A DNA stretch of 64,000 bases from positions 62,001-126,000 of the forward strand of contig RCNN01000015.1 in the NCBI GenBank assembly GCA_003667245.1. Reading direction: 5' to 3'. Source of the DNA: Heterostelium multicystogenum. Lineage: Eukaryota > Evosea > Eumycetozoa > Acytosteliales > Acytosteliaceae. Made by a program: the position numbers and the translations under genes. Of this stretch, positions 34,953-46,907 are shown one piece after another (the stretch's first letter is position 1; every line of letters starts with the position of its first letter). The notes under the pieces were generated by a model, which saw nothing but the letters and a program-made list of their open reading frames with translations, was not told the DNA's origin and searched no databases.

Positions 34953-35585
34953 TTACAAAAATTAATAATGATAAAGAAAAAGAAAAAAACAATGTAAATT
35001 GTATAATTTACCAACAAGTATGTAAATTTAGAAATATAATTATTGGGAAAATGATATATTTAATAAATATAATTAATGTATTAATGTTATTGTTGTGGTA
35101 ATTAAGTTATAACATCTCAAAAAGAAAGTGATCCTGCCAAGTTGAAAAGTAGACAGAAGGATATTGATTTTGGAAAGAACACAATTGGATATGATAATTA
35201 TATTGCACAAGTTCCAAAGTGAGTTCGCATTGGCTAAAGAGAATAGTAGTGACTGGCTCTAACTAACCAAACCCAATTATCAACAGAGATAAACGTGAAA
35301 GACAACATCCTAGAACGCCTGATAAGTATCAAAGATGCAGTCGAAGGAGTTGGGCTGGACAAATCAAGAAATGGAGAAAGGAACTACATAAATTCGATCC
35401 CACTGCTGATGTTACAACTGAAGACAATGATGTTGATGAAATTGATAATGACAATGACAATGACAATGACACTGAGAATGATCAAGTTTCAAATGCCGAT
35501 GACATAGAAAGCCAATCAATTATTATTACAATCATTGTTGTCGAACACATCATCGACTGCAACTTCATCAACTTCAAATTCTTAA
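34697..35585 (+). CDS. SLBP: Histone RNA stem-loop-binding protein (SLBP)
   Basis: Binds the 3' stem-loop of replication-dependent histone mRNAs. The RNA-binding domain is split by one intron. The first part, KSRQKDIDFGKNTIGYDNYI-AQVPK, ends about 35218; after GTGAGT...CAACAG it resumes at 35287 with DKRERQHPRTPDKYQRCSRR and SWAGQIKKWRKELHKFDP. The T-P-D-K motif, S-R-R-S-W and Q-I-x-K-W-R-x-E-L-H are the family's signature. The N-terminus is Arg/Asp/Glu-rich (from ATG 34697), then a poly-Ser run coded by an AGT repeat, then KINNDKEKEKNN; the exact frame of this leader is uncertain. An earlier intron (about 35011-35109) precedes ITSQKESDPAK. The C-terminus is Asp/Asn-rich and likely ends near 35585 (TSSTATSSTSNS). 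No long single frame covers it. Confidence 0.85.
34891..34951 (+). repeat. AGT trinucleotide repeat (about 20 copies)
   Basis: Uninterrupted (AGT)n inside the SLBP N-terminal exon; in the likely frame it codes poly-Ser. It is prone to copy-number change. Confidence 0.9.
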
Positions 35586-35645
35586 TTGATCATTGAACTA
35601 TTGAATGAATAATAGTCGTATTTATTGTGTACAGTAAAGATATGT

Positions 35646-37548
35646 CTAATTTGCATCATCGTCCTTATCGATACCTTCCTCTTTCATTATTTCCTCAATA
35701 TATTCCTGAATTTGAGGTGTAACTTTCCTGGTGCTAACCAAGGCTTTGTTCGTCCATTTGGCGCCGCCACTCTTGTCGTGATACTTGTAGGTTAGATTCA
35801 AAATCTCAATCTTCCTCTGCAGCAATGCATGTTCTTTCAGCACATTGTGTGGCTGTCTCGCCAGGATACCCTGTTCGTATAGGTATCGGATAATGCCAAA
35901 TGAATTAAACTTGACCAGATCTATCAGATGCTTTGAGCTAATGTGCTGCCTGAACAGGTCTTTCTCGCGAAAAAAACTTGATGACATCCAAGTGATTCTT
36001 TTCAAAAGCTATTTCCATCAACTCATTCCTGTTGTCTATGATTATATCGGGACTCACATCATATATCGATTGAAGCACATCGCAACAGTTGTTGCGTACT
36101 GCAGACCTTTGCCGTCGGCAATGAGAACTTCTTTTCGAACGGCAGCAAATGCTCAAATAAATAGCGCAGTGTAAGTGGCTTGGCAAAGTCTGTAATATTG
36201 TTAAGGTAGTTGGCTGGCATCGGAATGATGGGTGATATTTCTCTCATCAGGTCAACGTTATCATAGCTGAGCAACTGGTAGTAAATATTATGTTGTGGAA
36301 GCACGTTGTACTGTTCAATCAGGTACATAATGACTTGCACAGATGGTCCTTCACGTCTGTAGAACATGGTTGAGAATAGTTGCGCAACCATGCTTGTCAT
36401 TGATGACCGATCTACCAATCTTCTATCGAGGTGCCTTAGGACTTCGTAGTGTCCATTAACAGCTGCACTGTAGACCGCCTCTGCTTCACATTTTATTTTC
36501 TTGTCCTCAACCAGATAGCGAACCATTTCCAAGTGTCCTTTTCCAGCTGCCTTCTCGAGTGCTATGTGCGAACATCCCTCGGTTCTATTCTCAAAGAGAT
36601 AGCGCACAAACGTTCAGATGGCCATTTCCAGCTGCAAAGTCGATGGCAGCAACTGACGACGGCCATTTGTTCTCATTAAAAATATTTGACGATTTCAAGG
36701 TGTCCCAACTCAGCTGCGCGCACCATGTTGTTGTTTGTCTTCTTGATGAATGGGAAGCACTTCAACATCCGTCTTGACAGTCTCAAGATCACCATGCACA
36801 ATCGCAGGGTCCAAGTGTATCAAGTGCGCAAGCTGATGATTGGGAAGACTAGACTTGAAGTGCTTAAGTATGATATTGAGTGTCTCTTTGCTTCCAGAAC
36901 GAGCTGCATTCATTACAGTATGATGAGAATCACACTTTACATTCGCATTCTCAAGTAGATATTGAATCACTTTCCAGTGGCCCTTATAGCTCACAAGCTG
37001 CAGAATATCATTAGAGCAGCCCTCGGTTCTGTTCTCATTAAGATAGCATACAATATTCAGGTAGCCAGCTGCGGCTGCATTGCTTATTGCACTTGTTGTG
37101 CAATGAGTATGAGATGGTGGCAAATTTGAAATGAGAAAACAAAAGATTAGCAAGAGAACCAGACCTGACAACATTGTCTATGAGCCAAGTCACCGTCTCA
37201 GCATCCTTGGTGGTAGCAGCAGCGGTGTGCCCATAGTAACTACTGTTGTTGAAATAATGGGGATAGTATTGGTAGACCAACTCAAGCAGCTTCACATCAC
37301 TATTGAACATGATGAATTCTTTTGAAATGCGATTGATTGAAATAGAACTTCTTGCCTTCCTTCAACATTTTATAATACACCAAATCATATCGTCTCGCGC
37401 GCATTAAAATATCCGATGTAGTATCAGCCAACCTGTATCCTTTAATACCCAGCCTTTCATGTATAAATGATACACTATCCATTATATATTTAAAGATAAA
37501 TACATTATTTATTAACTTTCTAAACTTTACATCTAATATTATATCCAT
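35646..37548 (-). CDS. Ankyrin-like repeat protein of a dictyostelid family (frames interrupted)
   Basis: Minus-strand gene from about 37548 or the inner Met MDSVSFIHERLGIKGYRLAD to 35646. Repeats of about 30 residues follow the ankyrin pattern (A-A-x-x-G-H-L-E-M-V-R-Y-L): AAGKGHLEMVRYLVEDKKIK, AAVNGHYEVLRHLDRRLV, LVSYKGHWKVIQYLLENANV, AAAAGYLNIVCYLNENRTEG and AFEKNHLDVIKFFSRER. The tail is HALLQRKIEILNLTYKYHDK and a short acidic end (EEGIDKDDDAN). At least five one-base frame changes are needed (for example near 37300, 37110, 36710-36610, 36070 and 35980), yet the repeats continue through each. Probably an intracellular scaffold; partner unknown. Confidence 0.6.
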
Positions 37549-37753
37549 TATTATTATTATTATTATTATTATAATTATTATTATTATTATGATAAACTAT
37601 AACATCTATTCTATTCTATATTTCTATATAAATAGATATCTAAAAGATTTATTAAACTTTTCTTTTAAATTTTACAAAAAACCAGGTTTTGCTGTCAGGT
37701 TGTTTTGTTGGTCAATCTACGTTGCGTAGGTCTACAGTAGTTTGTTGATAAAG

Positions 37754-38204
37754 ATGATTGTCAAACAAGCTAATGCTGATGATGTAAGAAGGGTAGTTCC
37801 ACTCTACTTGGGCTATCGTCGATTTTACGAGGTCGACGAGTCAGCTGAAGCTGCTGAGAAGTTTCTAAGCGATCGTGTCACTCTGGGTGAATCTATAGTC
37901 TACTATGTTGAGAATGATGATGGAAAGGGCTGTTGGATTTGCACAGTTGTATCCTTTGTTTTGTTCGCTTAGAATGAAGAGAATCTGGTTGCTCTACGAT
38001 CTTTATGTTGATCCTGAAGCCAGACAGAAAGGTGTTGGCAAACTTCTTTTGGATCGAGCCGATCAACTCGGAGAACACTCGGACTCCGCTTTTATCATGC
38101 TTAGCACAGCTACCAACAATACAAAAGCACAATCACTCTATGAATCTCATGGATATATAAGAGATACCGATTTTTATACATATAATAAATATTTACAAAA
38201 GTAG
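37754..38204 (+). CDS. GNAT-family N-acetyltransferase
   Basis: Starts MIVKQANADDVRRVVPLYLG at 37754; an ATG four codons earlier is also in frame. The first half covers GNAT beta1-alpha1 (YRRFYEVDESAEAAEKFLSD). After a frame change near 37930 it continues GFAQLYPLFCSLRMKRIWLL, then YDLYVDPEARQKGVGKLLLD with the acetyl-CoA loop Q-K-G-V-G-K, and ends with STATNNTKAQSLYESHGYIR, the N-x-x-A-x-x-x-Y-x-x-x-G-F/Y motif. The length of about 150 residues is normal for the family. The substrate cannot be told. It lies on the opposite strand between two repeat-protein genes and converges on the right-hand one with only 44 bases between stops. Confidence 0.8.
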
Positions 38205-38248
38205 CTAGCTATGCGCATGAGGATTGTCGTCTCAGTAGTTAGATTTAT

Positions 38249-40551
38249 TTACACTGCAACTTGCTCAGATTTGCTGCTCATGTATTGCTCGAAGAATATT
38301 AAAACATCTTTTTTCGGTTTCATTTGAGCCCTCTCTATGACTCTTGGCGAAATCTCAAGTTGAACTCCGACTTTAGCTGCGTACCTGAGCAGTAGTAGCG
38401 CAATTGGAGATTTTGATGAGTGAGTAAACCATAGGTTCTTTGAAGATGGAATTCAATACTTTCAGCTTTCTTTGAGGTGGCAAGACATTTTCCACAAAGT
38501 AATGGAATATCTCTAACTGAGAAGCCTGAATTGATTTATCGATGATTTTAACTTGAGCTGCTTTGCTTGGGTTGAAGTGACTGATATAGTATTTTAAAAT
38601 ATCCAATCTCCCAGTACTGACCACAGATAGTGCGTAGCCTGTCCAGTTATATAGATTGGAGTCTTTTACATGATTTTCCATTACATAGTCCAGAGTCTTG
38701 AAATGACCATGGCTAAATAGGGTCAGAAGTAAAGTATTCATTTGATTGTGCGGAATCTTATTGTGAGGGGACATGTCAACTATTACTTGAACTAGACCGA
38801 TATCCCCAAGGATTGCTACTGTTTCTATAGTTTCCTCCAAAAATGTAGGATAATATCAAGAATGCTACGTACGAAATCATATCGCGACGTCCTCATTGCA
38901 GCTACTAGAACTTTCATTGGATCTATAATAATCTTGCTTTGTCCACTTTTAACCAATTCTAAAATCATGTTGAAGGACTCGAGGTCATTGCACTTGTAAC
39001 ACTCTTCCAATATTCTCTCCAATTGGAATATTCTAGTTATTCTCCTGTTGTAAAGTTCAATGATTAAGCCAATAAAATCTGGGGAAATTTGTTCTCTATT
39101 GATCGTTGAAATTTGCATATGCGAGAGATATGGGTCGATAAGCAAACAAAACTTTAATCTTTCAAAACTATTGCAGTTCAGGTAGGCCAGCTGAAATACA
39201 TCAAAAAAGGTTGAAAGATATTGAGCTCCATATACTGAAAGGAGATAATTAAATATAGAATGGTCTGGGTTCAAAAAAACTGGCTATTACCCAGTCATTA
39301 CAAAAGTCCGTACTATTGGTTCTGAGGGACATCATTTTGGCATATTTTACTTGTTCCAAATTACCATATTTGAAGATAAGTATTGCTTGATTGATCAGAT
39401 CACTACCTAATGATAAAACAATGGGTAATCCGAGCATTGATCCATGCTTGATCATTTTCATCATAAGCCAAGTATGCTCTGTTGAATGGACTAATGGAAT
39501 TGATGATGAGGCTTCCAGCTTTAAATAACATAGATAGAACAGATAGAGATATTCAAATTTATGATGGTTATTCAACGAACTTTCGTCCACTGAAATCCCA
39601 TTAGCAACCAAAGTTTCGTAGGAAGTGCGAAGTGAACTTTGAACCTGGGCTTTAAGCTTGTGGATCTCAAGTCCATTTTTGATTCTTCTGTAATGTCTAG
39701 CAACGTAGTCCATCAATTCCAACTGATACTCTGCCAATTCCAATTTGACTCTCTTCAAAAAATAAATGCTGACATCCAAAGTCATGAAATGTTTTGGATA
39801 CATCAACTTTACCAATGAAAGACCATTTTTTTTACATACCAATTCCTTGGCATATTGACGCTCATTGGACTTTTTAAGGTGTTCTTTGATAGGATAGAGA
39901 GAGCTTGTCTTTGGTGCAGAGAACACTTTCATGAATATATCTAAGTTATCCAGCGACCTGATATTCCAAAGTAGGGCTTGTGCCTTGGATTGCGGGGAAA
40001 TGTCAATGAGTGGCCTACCATTTTCATCCAGGACATTATTAGTCAAGTATTCGTGGATCTCGAACTGAAGGAGATTCCATGAATATTCGAGTATATTGAC
40101 TTTTATTTTGCCTGTAGGAAGACGTCGTTGTATAACTGGTTCAGTCTGCTGCGATAATAGTTTTACTCTTTCCACTGAACCTGACTCAACTGCATAAAAC
40201 AAAAAAATTTTCATCGGTAAACATCCACTTTTTGTTTTCATAGATCATCCTAAAGGTATCATCGTCTATTTTGGGTGAAGCAACGAGATCACCAATACAA
40301 TCATTGGTAATTACCAATGATTCTCGCTTTAGTTTCGATAAGATGAGAGCGGTATGACCAGAAAGCACCAATTCCTTGAGTCTTGGGTAATGCTCATATC
40401 TGAACCTCCACTGATCCGCTACACCCAAACTAAGATTGAGGATCCTTTCATATTTTTCCTTTGCACCATCCAGCTCCCCAAAGTAAGAAGTGATCTTTTG
40501 AATCAGATATTTATTTTTAAGAACCTCATATATTGGTGACATCAAATTCAC
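38249..40551 (-). CDS. Large helical-repeat (ankyrin-like) dictyostelid family protein
   Basis: Starts at 40551 (MNLMSPIYEVLKNKYLIQKI). The first 120 residues include RLKELVLSGHTALILSKLKR, then a one-base change at T7 near 40200 gives FYAVESGSVERVKLLSQQTE. The long middle exon contains TLDVSIYFLKRVKLELAEYQ and YLYLFYLCYLKLEASSSIP. Later pieces (39274-38825 and 38840-38373) have ankyrin-like helices such as LFSHGHFKTLDYVMENHV and VSTGRLDILKYYISHF. The tail, after another change near 38390, is YAAKVGVQLEISPRVIERAQ and ends SSKSEQVAV at a TAA (38249-38251). About 765 residues. It is related in style to the repeat gene at 35.6-37.5 kb; this looks like a lineage-specific family. Function unknown. 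Confidence 0.6.
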
Positions 40552-40901
40552 CTGCTGCTGCTACTGATAATCATAAATAGTAGATCCACTACAGGATTAT
40601 TTAATCTTATCTATAAATCAATTTATTCAACTGTATGTTGAATCGCTGTTAACTTCATAGTATTTGGAGTGAAAAGTATTATTATGAGACTTTACACAAA
40701 ATTTGGTAACACTCAGATTTAAATCATGAAATCTTTTTCCAAGTTTTTTCTTTTTTGAAAATTAGTATTATTAAATATTTCTTTACAAAGAATTTTCTCG
40801 TGTCTATAAATAAAGGTAATTACCAATTGATCAAATAATAATTTAGATATATATAATAATATAGTTGTTTAAAAACTCTAAAAAAATAAGAATTATAAAG
40901 A
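40552..40901. other. Divergent promoter spacer
   Basis: 350 A/T-rich bases between the minus-strand repeat gene and the plus-strand oxygenase gene; a shared promoter region. No other feature seen. Confidence 0.5.
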
Positions 40902-41634
40902 ATGTCAGGAGTACAATATAAAAGAACAGATGTTTTGGCAGGTTATGACAATAATGTACTTGCATTTACATTGGACAATGTATTTACCAAAGAAGAATGT
41001 GATGAATGGATTGCTTTAACAGGTATGTAATGAATCATCTCTGATAATTAAATTTGAAGGAAAATGGTTTTGATCACATTTTCTAACCTTTGGATTTTGT
41101 TTAAATTATTATTATTATTATCTTAAAATAGAGAAAAAAGGATATGAACCTGCTATGGTCAATGTTGGATATGGTAGACAGGTTTTAATGACAGATGTCA
41201 GAAATAACGATAGATGTATAATTGATAGCGAAGTGATGGCCAATAAGATATATGAAAGAATCAAGCATTTGTTGCCAGCGGAATTCCTGGGACATGATAT
41301 GATAGAGCTCAACGAAAGACTGCGTTTCCTACGTTATGTGGGCAAAAATCAAAAGTTTGAGCCACATCACGACGGAACATATCAGAGAACTGACGGACCG
41401 AAAAAAGGAGATCTCTCACTCGTGACCCTGCAACTGTATCTCAACGACGTCGAAAAAGGAGGTGAAACAACATTCTTTGTAGGTGGAAGAAAGAATGAGA
41501 AGAAAATACCAGTAAATCCTAAAACAGGAATGGTGATCGTTTTCCAACACAATATACTTCATGAGGGTAGTCCATGTACAAAAGGTATCAAATACGTGAT
41601 GAGAACCGATGTTATGTACAGAGAAAAGAGTTAA
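40902..41634 (+). CDS. 2-oxoglutarate/Fe(II)-dependent oxygenase, prolyl-4-hydroxylase type
   Basis: Two exons, 40902-41022 and 41132-41634 (donor GTATGT, acceptor AAAATAG), give an intact 207-residue protein. It starts MSGVQYKRTDVLAGYDNNVL and continues FTKEECDEWIALTEKKGYEP. The metal site is in FEPHHDGTYQR (H-x-D) and the distal His in VFQHNILHEGSPC; the basic residue that holds 2-oxoglutarate is likely in KGIKYVMRTDVMY. LNDVEKGGETTFFV and NPKTGMVIVF are typical of the P4H-like domain. There is no signal peptide, so it should act in the cytosol or nucleus. The substrate is unknown and could be protein or small molecule. Confidence 0.85.
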
Positions 41635-42180
41635 AAGTCGATCATGATCGTACACAACAAATAAAGATGATCTCATCAATTGTAATTTTAACATTTAAAG
41701 TAAAGAAATAATAATGACATCGTGTTTTGGTGAACTTATAAAATTTATATATGTGTAAAGTAATAGTGATTCGTAATATGTATGAGCCTGGTGAAATAAT
41801 GACATCGACAATATTGACTCACCATTCATTCCAATGACCAAAAAAATCAAAAATGAAAATATCGTATTTGTTGTTCAACGTGCTAAAAACCACCTAATGA
41901 TGTTGTTTTAAGGATTTGGGATTGCATAAATCCCTACAAGACGATTCAAAATTATATTTATAAAAATAAAAATAAAAAAAATAAACTAAACTATTAATTA
42001 ATATTGCATTAAGATTTTAGTTGTTAGTGTTGTTTCGTTTTGTTTTTAAAATTACTTCTGACATAGGTCAATCCACATTTACTTACAGACACTATTAACT
42101 TATTAGGACGAATATTATTTATTTATTAGTCATTTGACATTAAGTATTAGTTAATAGTTAGTTATTAGTATTTCTATAAA
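41635..42180. other. Spacer
   Basis: A/T-rich DNA between two plus-strand genes with A-rich runs near 41960-41985. It is the probable promoter of the phosphatidylserine synthase gene. Nothing coding seen. Confidence 0.5.
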
Positions 42181-43768
42181 ATGAAAACTAAACAACATCA
42201 TAATAATAATGATGATGTTATTTTTGATGAACCATCAAATTCTACATCATCAAGTATAGCCAATAATAGTAATAATAATAATACACCAAAGAAGAAACCA
42301 ATTAAAACACCAAAGCACCGTCTAAATGACGGTAAAACAACATTGTCTCCCCAAGAATATGATACACTTAACTTCTTTTATAAACCACATACACTACTCT
42401 GTCTTGTCGTAGCAGGTATTGTGACTATATACTTTGCATTCACCAATGAACAATCCTCCGAAGGAAGTGTTAAAACGTAGGTTATTTCCATTTCGATGAC
42501 TGTCGACAAGTTATTGACTAATGATTAAATGTTGTTGAATAATTAATAGCGGATTGTTGGGTGCCTGCGCTGCTTTCCTTTTGTTTTCAATGTTACAGAT
42601 GCGAGACGGACTGTTTGTCCGTCCACACCCAGCATTCTGGCGTGTCGTCATGGGTATGGGTGTTATTTATTTATGCGCATTAGTTTTCTTGTTGTTCCAG
42701 AGTGCCGACGATGCACGTTTGATTATGAAGCACATTGATCCCAAGCTTGGAGTCAAGTTGCCAGAGAGATCCTATGCCGAGAACTGCGATCTCTACACCC
42801 CAGACCACCCAGAGTCCAACTTCAAGAATTTAAAGGACACTGTTAACGACGAATTTATTTGGGCCCATCTCTTTGGTTGGTGGGGAAAGACACTTCTTCT
42901 CCGTGACCCAATTTTGTGCTGGACACTCAGTATCACCTTTGAGATTTTGGAATTGACATTTGCACATTGGTTACCAAATTTCCACGAATGTTGGTGGGAT
43001 CATGTAAATATCACCTAGCTTCTGACCATCTATCTACTTGAAGATCTGCTGACTAACCAATATATTACTTATTTTAGCTCATTTTGGATATCTTGGTTTG
43101 CAATGCACTTGGTATTGTTTTGGGTGTTTTGACTATTAGATACATGAAGATGAAAGAGTACAACTGGACTGGTGTTGAAAAGATGAAGAAGAAGCGTTCC
43201 CTCGTCATCAGAGCATTGAAGCAATTCACCCCACTCCAATATGATGACTACAACTGGGAGATCTTCTCTGAGTGGAAGAGATTCGTCTCAATTCTTTTCG
43301 TTATTGTATTGGTATGTAGATAGAATAGCGCGTCAATTGATATTTGGGAGATAGTATTATTAACATTGGATCGTGATCTATATGTAGATTTCAGTTATTG
43401 AATTGAATGCATTCTTCTTGAAGACATTATTGTGGATTCCACCACCCAACCCTATCAATATCTACAGATTGTTGTTGTTGTGCTTGATTGGTACACCAGG
43501 TTTGCGTGAATACTACCAATTCATCACAGATAAACAGACCAAGAAGTTGGGTACCATGGCATGGATTTGCATTGCCATTATCAGCGTTGAAGTTCTCATT
43601 TGCGTCAAGTACGGTGGTGCAATGTTCTGGGCAATCCCAATGCCACCCGAAGTCAAGTACCCATGGATCATTGGTCTTACCATTTTCACAGTTGGTTCAG
43701 TATTCTACTTTGGATTCTACAAGAAGTCGAAATCATCAACCAATAAATCCATTGAAAAGACAGAATAA
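42181..43768 (+). CDS. Phosphatidylserine synthase (base-exchange type, PTDSS-like)
   Basis: Four exons (42181-42476, 42550-43003, 43078-43311, 43388-43768) join without error to 454 residues. This endoplasmic-reticulum enzyme exchanges serine for the head group of phosphatidylcholine or phosphatidylethanolamine. The N-terminus is Asn/Lys-rich. About nine membrane segments follow, starting PHTLLCLVVAGIVTIYFAF. Family blocks visible: RDGLFVRPHPAFWRVVMGMG, YAENCDLYTPDHPESNFKNL, DEFIWAHLFGWWGKTLLLRD, TFAHWLPNFHECWWDH and LNAFFLKTLLWIPPPNPINI. The E-C-W-W-D-H motif and the His/Asp/Glu-rich loops mark the catalytic side. It is unusual here in having no frame errors. It converges with the POT1-like gene with 26 bases between stop codons. 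Confidence 0.92.
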
Positions 43769-43794
43769 AGAAATAAAGATATACTAAATAATAA

Positions 43795-45736
43795 TCAATA
43801 GTTAAAGTTTATTTGTGCATTCAATTTGGTACTGTGTATTTGATAAAGCATGTTGGGATTGTTTGGTCGTTTGTATGACCTCAAGCATAAAAGAAACTCT
43901 CTATTTGATTCCAGCAGCGCCTTTATGCTGGCTTGGGCTAGTTTGTGTGCAGGTGGAATTATATCTTTTGTATTTAATTCCATTTGATTAAAAAAGTATA
44001 ACTATGGTTTGAGAGAACAGGGTTAGTTAGCTAGTTAGCCACTTGCTTTTGCAATATTGAAATACTAACAGCATCTTCTCGGGATAGAAAGGCATTTAAA
44101 TCACCTGTTTCATCTGCCACTAACAGATTCAAGCAATATACCCATTTAACCTTATGCTTGGAGGAGCATTTAGTACAATTATAGTCTGCAACTGATGTTG
44201 GTACTGGGTCCTGGAAAGTCATACAGCTTTCACATAAAGCGCGCATCCAACTTCTAGATAATAAGGGGAAGAATTTAAATAGTCTAACATTTACTTTATA
44301 GATAAAAGGTGTCTAATTTCAGCTATATTAGTATGGAGGTCTTGTTGATGGCATTAATAATATTTACATCATTATTAAGTATATCCTTAATAGCTGTGAT
44401 TGGAGCAGTTTCGAAATCTACCTCTATTGATGGCAACCATCCAATAAAGTGGAAGGTTAATGATCGGTTGTTTAAACTTGATCTTTGGCATAACATACCT
44501 GTTAGTGGTGCATCTTGAGCATTGTTAACAACCTCATCTGGACCGTCATTGTATTCCGTACTTGTTTTCTTAGTAACTGAATCAACCCTCTCGTTGTGAA
44601 GCCTATGGTTAATATTAATGAGGAATAAATCATTAGTACTTTACAAGACAAGATATCTTATGATAGTTCGGAATATGAGGACTATAGTACGTACTCGATT
44701 GTTTTTTCAACTCTGGGATCTTCTGGTGAAAGAATAGTAATTGATGTTGCGTTGACCAGTTTCAACTCCACTGAACCTTTGTAGAAGTGTACTTTAATGT
44801 AGGAGAAGTGTGCCCATGTTCCAACGGTGAGTGGCTCTATCTTTAAGGAGAGGTCGCTCCACACAGTGAGTTGGGCGGTTGTGTTTACTTTGACAACTCT
44901 TTCGTTTTCATTCCAGGTGGGTGATGCACCCGTTCCATCCCACAACTTCATGTCAGTACGACCATTGGGATATACTGTTCTTTCAACGACCTTGCTATAA
45001 CATTGATAAAATGCATCATGACCGATTTGGAGGAGTTTCTCCACACTTGTACACTGTGATTTGCTATTATTCACCATGACGTCATCCTGTGAGTCTAGTC
45101 TTCTCTTTTTGAAAGAAACAATATTATTATTATTATTATCATTACTACTGCTGCTATCATTGTAGTTGTTTTTGTTGCTATTACTACTATAACTATTATT
45201 GTGGCTGATGCTGCTGTTGTTACTACTGTTTCTTAATGAAAGTAATATACGAATGGTGTCTCTAATTTCATTGGAGATTGGTAGATCATATGCTGCAGCT
45301 CTTGTGTACAGGTTGATGGGCGGACTATTGATATAGTCGCTGTTGAGAGTGTAGATGTAGCATCTGAAGTCGGTATCATACACATTGGCCTTACCTAAAA
45401 ACACTGAATGAAATATTTGTCTCTATGTTTTAATATTATCAATCACATGTTTGTCATTTCGAGATTAACAAGTAAGTAAGTAAGTAAGTAAGTTGACCTG
45501 AATATTCAGGTCACCTATTTATATATACCTACACGTAAACCTGTGCATATGAAGATTTGGTTTGGTTCTATCAGGGTGGAGCACTCGAGATCTCGGAAGA
45601 AGAGGGTGATGTTTAAGGTCGAGTTCTCAGAGTCTCGCACAACCAATTTCCTAAAGTACTCCCCTGCTTGGCTCTTGATTTCATCAGCCCTCTCCACCAA
45701 GCATATCAAATCGAATTTGGTCAAAATTAAACTTAA
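43795..45736 (-). CDS. POT1-like telomeric single-strand DNA-binding protein
   Basis: Exons on the minus strand: about 45736-45529, 45394-44695, 44602-44295, 44253-44043 and 44001-43795. The first has OB-fold 1, FDLICLVERADEIKSQAGEY and FRKLVVRDSENSTLNITLFF. The second begins GKANVYDTDFRCYIYTLNSD and ISNEIRDTIRILLSL, then after a Ser/Asn insert carries OB-fold 2: GRTDMKLWDGTGASPTW, then VWSDLSLKIEPLTVGTWAHF and SVELKLVNATSITILSPEDP. The third has an LNNRSLTFHFIGWLPSIEVD segment. The fourth holds a zinc-type C-E-S-C ... C-T-K-C pair, then KWVYCLNLLVADETGDLNAF. The last ends ESNREFLLCLRSYKRPNNPN. Both the W-D-G-T and D-E-T-G-x-L-x-A-F/Y segments fit animal POT1. One frame change near 44345. The start exon was not found. 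Confidence 0.75.
45471..45494 (+). repeat. AAGT tetranucleotide repeat
   Basis: About six tandem AAGT copies (AAGTAAGTAAGTAAGT...) inside the first intron of the POT1-like gene. Confidence 0.85.
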
Positions 45737-46907
45737 CTATATTATTGATCGTTTTAAATCGACTTGATTATAATCAACATCACATCAACATTCAACGACA
45801 ACCACCACCAAACCAACCATAACCAAAGATCATACAACAATGACAATTCCAAATCCATCATTTATAAAATGAGATGAGTAAGTAAGAGAACAATAGAATA
45901 TAGTATTATATCAGTATTAATGTAACTTTTTAGATATCTCATGTATTATAGTAATATTGATTAATATAGCGATTCGAATTACTTTTTATCAGTCATATCT
46001 ATATCTATATTTATATCTATCTATCTAGCTATCTAGCTATCAAAATCTTGATTTCACTTCACTTAACTTCACTTTACTTCTTCTTTTGTTTTTCTGCGCA
46101 ATTACGAACTAAACAACTTAATTGTAGTTATAGATAGAGGTAATGATTGATCAATCATCAATGATTCATTGGTATTAGCTCTTTAAATTAACTGAATTGT
46201 CGCAGCTTTGATTTGATTTGATTGATATTAATATGTGAATGATGTATGTAGATGGAAGTGACAATTTGACATTTGGCATTTGACTTTGTTAACCCCACCC
46301 AATCTCACCTGACTGATATCGCTATTCTAATGTATTTTATTTGATGATGACAATAGTTAAGGTATTTAATTTTTGAATTTTTGGAAATTAATTTATTTTA
46401 TTTTTTTTTCAAATAACACAACAACAATTTTTTCATTGTTTTTTTTTCACTTCATTCAAATACTATTTTAAACACTAATTATTTATTTAGTATTGTTATT
46501 TATAATAATTAGTATTACTATTATTATTATTATTATTAATTTATCATTTTTGTAAGTAATATTAATATTGTATATGATATATTGTATATATATATATAAA
46601 TATAAACTAACTTTTTTAATACTAGTCTAGACTTAGTTCTTTCGTACTCGTTCTTTGAGCAATTAATTTTAATTCAATACTTGTATTACCTTACTCTACT
46701 CTACACTACTTTGATATCAGTAGAATTCTTCTGTCAATATACCTTCTTGTGATTATATATTTCAAACTGCTTTAAGTCTTCATTGCGTGGGCACCGTAAT
46801 TATAACTAATTCTATACTGCCGTAGAAGCCAAATAATTCTACCTATTTTGCAAAAGAGCGGATTTATTTATAGTACCTCTTCTAGTTCGAACGTCAATCG
46901 TAGTATC
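45737..46907. other. Divergent spacer between POT1-like and PCF11 genes
   Basis: Probably contains the missing first POT1-like exon and both promoters. Visible repeats are CTAT runs (46000-46040) and T8-9 runs (46401-46450). The minus strand at 45864-45780 can be read as a start (MMDLELSLLYDLW...) but it is too Trp/Leu-rich to trust. Confidence 0.45.
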
